DNA from: Stomatobaculum sp.
GTDB lineage: Bacteria; Bacillota_A; Clostridia; Lachnospirales; Lachnospiraceae
DNA: 38,161 bases
Direction of reading: 5' to 3'
Assembly: GCA_017449925.1 (NCBI GenBank)
Contig: JAFSYO010000093.1
Location: 1-38,161 of the forward strand
Position numbers and translations under genes: made by a program. The notes beneath the pieces are model-generated. The model saw nothing but the letters and a program-made list of their open reading frames with translations. It was not told the DNA's origin and made no database searches. Numbering within the stretch: position 1 is the stretch's first letter; each line of letters opens with the position of its first letter. Shown piece by piece: positions 31,343 to 38,161 of the stretch.

Positions 31343-31380
31343 GGGAACAGAACTTGGGGAATAGAACCCGGGAACAGAAC
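31343..31380 (+). repeat. Three imperfect ~14-bp repeats in the 5' leader of the helicase gene
   Basis: GGGAACAGAAC at 31343, GGGAATAGAAC at 31357 and GGGAACAGAAC at 31370. They lie between the predicted transcription start and the ribosome binding site (CGGAGGG). Confidence 0.75.
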
Positions 31381-31390
31381 GGAGGGAATC

Positions 31391-34300
31391 ATGTATTCAT
31401 TCAGGACAGCCGCGGGAGAGACAGCTGGAAAGGGCATCGGGATCACAGTGGGCCGGATGGGCGTGTTCAACTATGCTCTGTACCAGAATCATGTGTCTCC
31501 GGTTCGGGAGATCTATATCACAAACGAGACGGGCGTTCCGGCAGAGGGTCTGGCGCTGCACATCACATCGGATGTTCATTTCTTTGCGGAGCAGACTACG
31601 CCGCTTCCGGCGGTGCCTTCCGGGAAGCCGGTGGCGATCTCCGACCCCGCGCTTATGATCGACGGGAAGATGCTGGCGGGACTCACGGAGGAGATCGTGA
31701 CGGTGGTCACGGTGGAACTCCTGAAAGATGGAGAGAGTATCTGCGGGTGCCAGGAGGAAATGCGCGTCCTGGCCTATGACCAGTGGCAGGGGGGCAGCAC
31801 ATACCAGAGCTTCCTGGCTTCCTTTGTCCTTCCGAACCATCCGGTGATCGCCATGCTGCTGCATGACGCCTCGGAGCGGCTGGCCATATGGAAGCTTTCC
31901 TCCGCCCTGGACGGATATCAGAAGAAGGACCCGAACCGGGTCCGGCAGCTGGCAGCTGCGGCCTATGCCGCCATCCAGAAGAAGAATATCGTCTACGCGG
32001 AGCCTCCGGCGAGCTTTACGGCGGCAGGGCAGCGGATCCGCACGCCGGAAACGGTGATGGAACAGCGCCTGGGTACCTGCATGGACCTGACGCTTCTTTA
32101 CGCTGCCTGCCTGGAGGCCCTGGGCCTGCACCCGCTCCTGGTCATGATGGATGGTCATATTTTTGCCGGACTGTGGCTCAGGGAGCGCTCCCAGGAAGAA
32201 CTGAAGGCCGGCAGCATCGTCCTCGATTCCGTGCGGGAGCTGAGGATGCGCTATAACAACAGCTCCGACGAACTGACCTTTGTGGAGTGCACGTCTTTCT
32301 GCGCTGGAAAAGAGGTGGATTTCGAGGACTCGGAGCGCATGGCGAAGCAGATGCTGGCGGAGGCGGACATGTTCCGCTTCGCGGTGGATGTGGCCTGCGC
32401 GAGGAGCAGCGGGATCCGGCCGCTGGCCTTCCGGATCAGGAACAACGGGGAATATGTGATCCCCGAACAGGAGAAGGCGGAGGAACATATCACCTCCGCG
32501 CCGGCGAAGCTTGACATCACAGCGGCGGATGTCTCCGCCGTCATGCCGAAAAAGGCGACGGGGAAACGGGAACTCTGGGAGAGCAGGCTTCTGGACCTGA
32601 CTCTCCGGAATATGCTTTTGAACCTGTCCCGCCGCTCCTCCATCGTCCCGATCTTATCCTGTCATGTGGATGAGTTGGAGGACGCCCTGGCGGACGGTCA
32701 GGAATTCCAGATCATGGCGGTGCCGGAGTGGCTGACCACCAGAAACGTTGTGAAAACGAACGAGGACGGAAGCACGGAGGAGACTTCCTGGCTGGAGGAC
32801 ATACAGGCAAAGGGCAATGTGTTCGAGCTGTACCGCTGGCCTGCAGGAGAGGATTTTGACCTGAATGAGAAGATACGGCAGGAGTACAGAAATCACCGGC
32901 TGTACACCTTCAACACGCCGAAGCAGATGGAGAAGGACCTGACAAAGATCTACCGGGCAGCCAGGACTTCGCAGCTGGAGAACGGCGTCAGCAGCCTTTA
33001 TCTTGCCGTGGGTCTGATGAAATGGTACCCGGAGGAGGAGAGCGCGCCCTGCTACGCGCCGCTGATCCTTCTGCCGGCGGAGATGGTGCGGAAGCCTGCA
33101 GCCCAGGGGTACGCACTTCACCTCAGAGAGGAGGAGGCGCATTTCAACAGCACGCTGCTGGAGATGCTGCGGCAGAACTTCTCTCTGGAGATCGGCGGTC
33201 TGGAACCGCTTCCCACGGACGAACACGGCATCGATATCCGCAGGGTCTTCAACCTGGTGCGGAGCCGCCTGTTCAGCTTTAAGAACTGGGACGTGGAAGA
33301 GACATGCGTGATCGGGAACTTCAGTTTTGCCCAGTTTGCCATCTGGAACGATATCCACACCGCGGGGGACCTCCTGGAGAGCAGCCGGATCGTGCGGAGC
33401 CTCCTGAAGGGCCGCATCGACTGGGAGAATGAACTGCCGGAGGAGGAAGAGGAGGACTTCCCGCTGCCGGTGGCGGCGGATGAGACCCAGCTGGAGGCGA
33501 TCCGGACCGCAGTCCGGGGGACGACCTTCGTGCTGCACGGACCGCCCGGGACAGGAAAGTCCCAGACCATCACCGGAATGATCTCCTCCCTGCTGGCCCG
33601 GGGGAAAAGGGTCCTGTTCGTCGCGGAGAAAATGGCTGCCCTGTCCGTAGTGCAGAGAAGACTTACTTCTCTCGGCATCGGGGATTTCTGCCTGGAGCTC
33701 CACTCGGATAAGGCAAACAAGAAGCATGTGCTGGAGCAGCTTTCCCGCGCTTTGGAAGCGAAGGCCCCGGCAGAACAGCCGGAGTACGAAGATGCCCTGC
33801 GGAGCCTGGGGCTGAGCCGCAGCCAGCTGGATGAATATGTGAACCACCTGCATACGCCCCGGAAATGCGGACTGAGTCTCCGCGGGATGATCGACCGGTA
33901 CGAGAAGGTGCGGGGACAGGAGAAGGCAGTTATCTTCAGCTCCGGAGCAGCAGAAGCTTTTACAGAGAAGGATCTCCGGTCCCATCTGCCGCTGATCGCC
34001 CGGCTGACGGCGGCGGGCGGCGTCATGGGAGGCATGGCGGACAACCCGCTGGCCGGGGTGCATCTGGATTCTTACAGCGCAGAAGTAAGAGGAGCAGTCC
34101 GGGAGGAAACAGAACGATACCGGACACTTCTGGAGTCAGCAAAGAGAAGTGCTGTCTCGGCGGCCCAGCTTCTGGGACAGAATACTCCCAGAAAGAAAAA
34201 GGATTATCTGGCTTTGGACAGTACGGCGAAGCTGTTCTCGGAGGCATCAGCCGCGCCGGAAGTGTACCGCGCCGTGCTGAAAAGCAGCCAGGAGACCCTG

Positions 34301-36751
34301 TTCTCATACTACAATCGGGAAAAAGCGGTCCGGGCAGAGGAGGAGGAGCTTCTTAAGACCTGGAAGAAGGAGTTCCTGAACCTTGACATGGCGTGGTTCC
34401 TTGAAAAGCACGAGAAGGCGGAAAAGAAGCTTTTCGGCAAAAAGGGCGCCATGGACGCCGTGACAGCCGAGCTGGAGCAGTATTCCATCCGGCCCTTGAG
34501 CTTCCAGGAGATCCCGGGGCTTCTCCAGGCGGTGACAGCCTGCCGGAGGAACCGGGAGCAGCTGCAGTCTGTCTTCGACCAGCTTCCGGAGAACGAAAAA
34601 AGCGTGGTACGTCAGCTGGCCGACGGGGACAGCTTCCACAAGGCCCGGGCGGCTGCCGCGACCCTCAGGAAGAGAGAGGAGAAATTCCCGGGCGGTCCGG
34701 ATATGATACGGCTGCTGGCGGACGATGCTTCCGCAACGGCTATCTTCAAAGAGTTCCTGGAAAGCTTCCACGCGCTGACAGGTACGGAACAGCGCCTGAA
34801 CGATCTGCTGAAGAGGACACCGTCGGCGGACAGCGGAAACTGGATCGAGGAAGAGCGGAACTTCTGCAGTGCCCTTCTCCAGAACCAGGGCGCCCTGAAG
34901 GATCTGGGACTCTACAACCAGGTGCGGCAGGAATGCATGCTGGCCGGGCTTCAGCCTGCGGTGGAGGCCTATGAGGGCGGCATGGACGCAGAACAGCTTC
35001 AGGATGCTTACAGGAAAGGCGTCTACACCGCGCTGATCAGCGAGACGATCAGCCGGGACGATGTTCTGAGCAGCTTCTCCGGCGCGTCCTTCGAGGAGGC
35101 AGTCCGGCAGTTCAAGATCATGGACGACGCGGTGATGCAGAAGACCAGGACGGAGATCCTCCGGAAGCTGGTCTCCCGGATTCCGACGCCCTGGACGTCT
35201 CCCGAGGCAGGGCTGGAGCTCACTCTGCTGAGAAAGGCCATCGGAAGCACCGCCAGGGGAATGTCGATCCGGAAGCTGTTCGACCGAATCCCTCACATTC
35301 TGCCGGCGCTTTGTCCCTGCATGCTGATGAGCCCGAACTCGGTGGCCCAGTATCTGGCGCAGCAGAACGATCTTTTTGACATCGTGATTTTCGACGAAGC
35401 GTCCCAGCTTCCCACCTGCAAGGCGGCCGGCACTTTGTACCGGGCAAAGGACGCGGTGATCGTGGGCGATCCGAAACAGATGCCGCCGACGTCATTTTTC
35501 TCGGGGAGCGGCCCGGAGGTAGAGGACCTGCAGCTGGACGACCTGGACAGCATCCTGGAGGACGCCCTGGCGCTGGGAGTTCCTTCTCTGTACTTGAAGT
35601 GGCATTACCGCAGCTCCCATGAGAGCCTTATCGCTTTCAGCAACCGGCATTTCTATGAGAACAGGATGCTTACCTTCCCGTCGGCGAACGACCGGGAGCG
35701 CCGGGTGAAGACGGTGCGCGTGGACGGCGTCTACAGGAACGGTACGAATCCGAAAGAAGCGGAGGCAGTGGTGCAGGAGATCCTGCGTCGCTACCTGGAT
35801 CCGGAACTCCGGTCCCAGAGCGTCGGCGTGGTCACCTTCAACGTGAAGCAGCAGGCGCTGATCGAGAATCTTCTGATGAGGCAGTACCAGAGGGATCCGG
35901 CACTGGATGAGTGGGCGAACAGTGGGGAAGATCCGCTCTTCGTGAAGAACCTGGAGAACGTCCAGGGAGACGAGCGGGACGCGATCCTCTTCTCCATCAC
36001 CTACGGCCCGGATGAAAGAGGGCGCATATCCATGAATTTCGGCCCCATCAACCAGGAGGGCGGCAGCAAGCGCCTGAACGTGGCGTTCTCCCGCTCGAGG
36101 ATCTCCATGACAGTTTTTGCCAGCATGGGACCGGAGGACATGAAAGTGACGGATACCTCGCCCGAGGGCGTCGTCGCCTTCCGGGATTTCCTGAGCTACG
36201 CGGACGGCGGAAGCCTGGGCGGATCCGCAGGAAAGAAGGCAGGAGCAGAAGAGGACGACGGAATCCTTCAGAGTGTCCGCAGTTTCATCGAAGAAAGCGG
36301 TTACCGCTGCGAGACCATGGTGGGACATTCCGATTTCCGCCTGGATATCGCGGTGATCGATCCCTACGAGCCGGAAGAATATATGCTGGGCGTCCTGCTT
36401 GACGGAGACAGCTACCGCAGGACCGCCAACACCCGGGACCGCGAGGTTTCTCAGGCCGGTGTGCTGAAGAATCTGGGCTGGTCGCTGTACCGGATATGGA
36501 CCGTCGACTGGTGGGACAACCGGGAGAGGGAACTCCGCAGACTTCTTCGGGAACTGGAGAAGCAGAAAGAACTTTCCCAGAAGAGAGCAGAAGAGCGGAA
36601 AGCGAAACTGGAACGGGAGAAAGAGGAGGCGGAAGCAAGAGAAGCGGAAGCGCGCAGGCGAAATGAAGAATTAAAGTCAGAACTGGACGCTGCTGAAGCA
36701 GAAGTGATTGCCGAGGCGGAATCGGGAATGTATAATGAAAGCAGTATATAA
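31391..36751 (+). CDS. Transglutaminase-like / DUF4011 / SF1 helicase / Vsr-like nuclease protein
   Basis: A 1786-residue protein. A beta-rich N-terminus (1-140) is followed by a transglutaminase-like domain with a plausible triad C230 (LGTCMDL), H256 (DGHIF) and D279 (VLDS). A DUF4011-like region starts at LLDLTLRNMLLNLSR (about 400). The SF1 helicase has Walker A GPPGTGKS at about 717-724 and Walker B D1335-E1336 (IFDEASQLP). Then come GDPKQMPP, WHYRSSHESL, ENVQGDERDAILFS and NVAFSRSR. A 500-residue, largely helical insert separates Walker A and B. The C-terminus is an MTES_1575/Vsr-like nuclease (about 1635-1720; DFRLDIAV, GVLLDGDSY, GWSLYRIW) and a charged coiled-coil tail. Similar DUF4011-helicase-nuclease proteins occur in anti-phage defence; defence is inference here. 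GGAGGG fixes the start. Confidence 0.87.
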   Translation: MYSFRTAAGETAGKGIGITVGRMGVFNYALYQNHVSPVREIYITNETGVPAEGLALHITSDVHFFAEQTTPLPAVPSGKPVAISDPALMIDGKMLAGLTEEIVTVVTVELLKDGESICGCQEEMRVLAYDQWQGGSTYQSFLASFVLPNHPVIAMLLHDASERLAIWKLSSALDGYQKKDPNRVRQLAAAAYAAIQKKNIVYAEPPASFTAAGQRIRTPETVMEQRLGTCMDLTLLYAACLEALGLHPLLVMMDGHIFAGLWLRERSQEELKAGSIVLDSVRELRMRYNNSSDELTFVECTSFCAGKEVDFEDSERMAKQMLAEADMFRFAVDVACARSSGIRPLAFRIRNNGEYVIPEQEKAEEHITSAPAKLDITAADVSAVMPKKATGKRELWESRLLDLTLRNMLLNLSRRSSIVPILSCHVDELEDALADGQEFQIMAVPEWLTTRNVVKTNEDGSTEETSWLEDIQAKGNVFELYRWPAGEDFDLNEKIRQEYRNHRLYTFNTPKQMEKDLTKIYRAARTSQLENGVSSLYLAVGLMKWYPEEESAPCYAPLILLPAEMVRKPAAQGYALHLREEEAHFNSTLLEMLRQNFSLEIGGLEPLPTDEHGIDIRRVFNLVRSRLFSFKNWDVEETCVIGNFSFAQFAIWNDIHTAGDLLESSRIVRSLLKGRIDWENELPEEEEEDFPLPVAADETQLEAIRTAVRGTTFVLHGPPGTGKSQTITGMISSLLARGKRVLFVAEKMAALSVVQRRLTSLGIGDFCLELHSDKANKKHVLEQLSRALEAKAPAEQPEYEDALRSLGLSRSQLDEYVNHLHTPRKCGLSLRGMIDRYEKVRGQEKAVIFSSGAAEAFTEKDLRSHLPLIARLTAAGGVMGGMADNPLAGVHLDSYSAEVRGAVREETERYRTLLESAKRSAVSAAQLLGQNTPRKKKDYLALDSTAKLFSEASAAPEVYRAVLKSSQETLFSYYNREKAVRAEEEELLKTWKKEFLNLDMAWFLEKHEKAEKKLFGKKGAMDAVTAELEQYSIRPLSFQEIPGLLQAVTACRRNREQLQSVFDQLPENEKSVVRQLADGDSFHKARAAAATLRKREEKFPGGPDMIRLLADDASATAIFKEFLESFHALTGTEQRLNDLLKRTPSADSGNWIEEERNFCSALLQNQGALKDLGLYNQVRQECMLAGLQPAVEAYEGGMDAEQLQDAYRKGVYTALISETISRDDVLSSFSGASFEEAVRQFKIMDDAVMQKTRTEILRKLVSRIPTPWTSPEAGLELTLLRKAIGSTARGMSIRKLFDRIPHILPALCPCMLMSPNSVAQYLAQQNDLFDIVIFDEASQLPTCKAAGTLYRAKDAVIVGDPKQMPPTSFFSGSGPEVEDLQLDDLDSILEDALALGVPSLYLKWHYRSSHESLIAFSNRHFYENRMLTFPSANDRERRVKTVRVDGVYRNGTNPKEAEAVVQEILRRYLDPELRSQSVGVVTFNVKQQALIENLLMRQYQRDPALDEWANSGEDPLFVKNLENVQGDERDAILFSITYGPDERGRISMNFGPINQEGGSKRLNVAFSRSRISMTVFASMGPEDMKVTDTSPEGVVAFRDFLSYADGGSLGGSAGKKAGAEEDDGILQSVRSFIEESGYRCETMVGHSDFRLDIAVIDPYEPEEYMLGVLLDGDSYRRTANTRDREVSQAGVLKNLGWSLYRIWTVDWWDNRERELRRLLRELEKQKELSQKRAEERKAKLEREKEEAEAREAEARRRNEELKSELDAAEAEVIAEAESGMYNESSI

Positions 36752-36839
36752 CTGCGCGGCATCCCGGACACCAGGATGCTGAAAGTTTGTGTTCCGATCA
36801 CTGTAATACTTTTATCAGAAAACGACAAGGAGAACCGAG

Positions 36840-38161
36840 ATGGCAGTCAGCAAGAAGAGTGAGGCAGCGAAGGAAACAAAGGAAACCAAGGCGGCGAAGA
36901 CCAAGACCACGAAGAAGGCCAAGGAAGTGAAGGAGACCGCAGAGGTGAAGGCAGCGGAAGCGGCAGTGGAAGCGGCACCTGCTGAGGAATTGAAGGAAGA
37001 ACCGAAGAAGGCGAAAAAGGCTCCGGCGAAGAAAAAGGCCGTGAAGGAGAAGGCTGCTCCGGCAGTGGAAGAAGTGAAAGAAGAAGCTGCTCCTGCGGCT
37101 GAGGAAGTAAAGGAAGAGGCTGCTCCGGCAGTCGAGGAAGTGAAGGAAGAGGCTGCTCCGGCAGCGGAAGAAGTGAAGGAAGAAGCAGCTCCCGAAGCTC
37201 CGGCGGAGCCGGAACTCCCGCAGCCGAGAAGAAGCGTCGTCTTCATCGGCTCCGAGTGCTATCCCTTCGTCAAGACCGGCGGTCTGGGCGACGTCATGTA
37301 CGCTCTGCCCAAGGCGCTGATCGCGCAGAACTGCGATGTCAAGGTCATTCTTCCGAGATATAAGTGCATTCCGCAGAAGTACCAGGAGAAGATGGTGTAC
37401 CGCGGCGCTTTTGAGATGGATCTGTGCGCGGACGGCCGCTCGTACTATGTGGGCATCATGGAGTATGTCTGGGACGGCGTCGTCTACGATTTCATCGACA
37501 ACGAGGAGTTCTTCAGCGACGGCAATCCCTACACGAACCTGATCGCTGATATTCCGAAGTACTGCTACTTCTCGAAGGCAGCTCTGGCAGCCCTGAATTA
37601 TATGGACTGGATCCCGGACGTGATCCACTGCCACGACTGGCAGGCGGGTCTGGTGCCGGTGTATCTCCGCACCATGTTCCAGGATACGGCGCTGGGCCGC
37701 TCCAAGGTCATGCTGACCATCCACAACCTGCGGTTCCAGGGCATCTTCGATATCCCGACGATCCGCTACTGGTCCGGCCTTCCGGAGTATGTGTTCAATA
37801 AGGACGCTCTGAAGCAGGGCTACAACGACGCCAACATGTTCAAGGGCGGACTGACCTACTGCAACATGATCACCACCGTCAGCGAGACCTATGCCGGCGA
37901 GATCCAGACTCCGTATTACGGAGAGAACCTGGACGCACATCTCCGCTATCACTCCGGCAAGCTGCGCGGCATCGTCAACGGCATTGACTACGGCATGTGG
38001 GACACCGCCGAGGACAAGCTGCTGGCCGCGCCCTATGACATCACCAATGTCCTGGAGAAGAAGAAAGCGAACAAGCTGGCACTGCAGGAAGAGCTGGGCC
38101 TTGAAAAGGACGAGGGCAAGTTCGTGATCGGACTCATCTCCCGCCTCACGAACCAGAAGGG
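36840..38161 (+). CDS. glgA: Glycogen synthase with a 130-residue repetitive N-terminal extension (3' end missing)
   Basis: About 440 residues of a gene running off the right edge. From residue 131 it is a GT5 glycogen synthase: SVVFIGSECYPFVKTGGLGD with the ADP-glucose-binding KTGGLGD lysine (K145), then HCHDWQAGLVPVYL, TIHNLRFQGIF, TTVSETYAGEI and RGIVNGIDYGMWD. It extends glucan chains from ADP-glucose. Normal family members start directly at the VxFxxxE strand. Here residues 1-130 are Lys/Glu/Ala-rich, with four 11-residue EEVKEEAAPA repeats. Frame and codon usage are continuous with the enzyme and no ribosome site appears before the catalytic start, so the extension is translated. The ATG at 36840 has AAGGAG 8 nt upstream. 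A start at 36849 or later is not supported. Confidence 0.9.
   Translation, partial: MAVSKKSEAAKETKETKAAKTKTTKKAKEVKETAEVKAAEAAVEAAPAEELKEEPKKAKKAPAKKKAVKEKAAPAVEEVKEEAAPAAEEVKEEAAPAVEEVKEEAAPAAEEVKEEAAPEAPAEPELPQPRRSVVFIGSECYPFVKTGGLGDVMYALPKALIAQNCDVKVILPRYKCIPQKYQEKMVYRGAFEMDLCADGRSYYVGIMEYVWDGVVYDFIDNEEFFSDGNPYTNLIADIPKYCYFSKAALAALNYMDWIPDVIHCHDWQAGLVPVYLRTMFQDTALGRSKVMLTIHNLRFQGIFDIPTIRYWSGLPEYVFNKDALKQGYNDANMFKGGLTYCNMITTVSETYAGEIQTPYYGENLDAHLRYHSGKLRGIVNGIDYGMWDTAEDKLLAAPYDITNVLEKKKANKLALQEELGLEKDEGKFVIGLISRLTNQK
37062..37193 (+). repeat. Four 33-bp tandem repeats in the glgA extension
   Basis: Units at 37062-37094, 37095-37127, 37128-37160 and 37161-37193, each coding A(V/A)EEVKEEAAP with mostly synonymous differences. 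Confidence 0.9.

Noticed and set aside
32654..34063. 469-residue open frame on the minus strand opposite the helicase
   Set aside because: Opposite conserved helicase and DUF4011 motifs; no recognisable domain.
36815..37246. 143-residue minus-strand open frame opposite the glgA extension
   Set aside because: Antisense image of the Lys/Glu/Ala repeats; the plus frame continues without a break into a conserved enzyme and has the ribosome site.

Overview
The window looks like chromosomal DNA from a moderately high-GC member of the Clostridia, most likely Lachnospiraceae. The evidence is strong AGGAGG-type ribosome binding sites, densely packed short operons, several secreted proteins with choline-binding-type (CW) repeats ending in Trp/Tyr/Gly-rich modules, a clostridial-type cardiolipin synthase, and a desulfoferrodoxin domain typical of anaerobes. 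I see no tRNA, rRNA, CRISPR array, phage gene, transposase or integrase. The assignment is by protein character only, not by a database search.

Layout. 1-868 (minus): the 5' end of cardiolipin synthase and an HD-domain phosphohydrolase that overlaps it. 1007-7588 (plus): an MMPL/RND exporter, a large surface protein with GLUG-type repeats split by a coiled coil, and a SRAP-family abasic-site protein. 7664-10368 (plus): an HTH-desulfoferrodoxin fusion, an ArsC/Spx-like protein lacking its N-terminal cysteine, a nitrilase-family amidase and a radical SAM protein. 10358-12262 (minus): an AlkD-like protein, a CW-repeat protein and a PPC/DUF296 protein. 12408-14517: two paralogous CW-repeat proteins with matching terminators, separated by a uridine-kinase-like gene on the other strand. 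14635-15330 (minus): an exported metallo-beta-lactamase-fold hydrolase. 15495-19164 (plus): a six-gene run of phosphohydrolases (PP2A-like, 2H, HD), a rhodanese, a small unknown protein and an aminotransferase. 19279-20304 (minus): a CW-repeat protein. 20600-25558 (plus): DUF4230 protein, membrane protein, nitroreductase, and a zinc-ribbon/TPM membrane protein. 25640-26360 (minus): two small unknowns. 26553-27833 (plus): flavoprotein and TenA. 28007-29692 (plus): an anchored repeat protein with an M15-like domain. 29693-30208: non-coding, with a terminator and a nested inverted-repeat structure. 30209-31162 (minus): an M48 membrane protease. 31391-36751 (plus): a 1786-residue transglutaminase-like/DUF4011/helicase/nuclease protein. 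36840-end (plus): glycogen synthase with a long repetitive N-terminal extension, cut by the window edge.

Themes. Much of the window concerns the cell envelope (exporter, surface proteins, CW-repeat proteins, M15-like and M48 proteins, TPM protein) or damage handling (SRAP, AlkD, superoxide reductase fusion, phosphohydrolases). The best candidates for new biology are the multidomain helicase-nuclease, the nested inverted repeats at 29851-30124, the M15-like domain that has lost a zinc ligand, the exporter/GLUG pair, and the glycogen synthase extension. Several gene junctions carry short imperfect tandem repeats (14-22 bp), and several promoters are of the extended -10 type.
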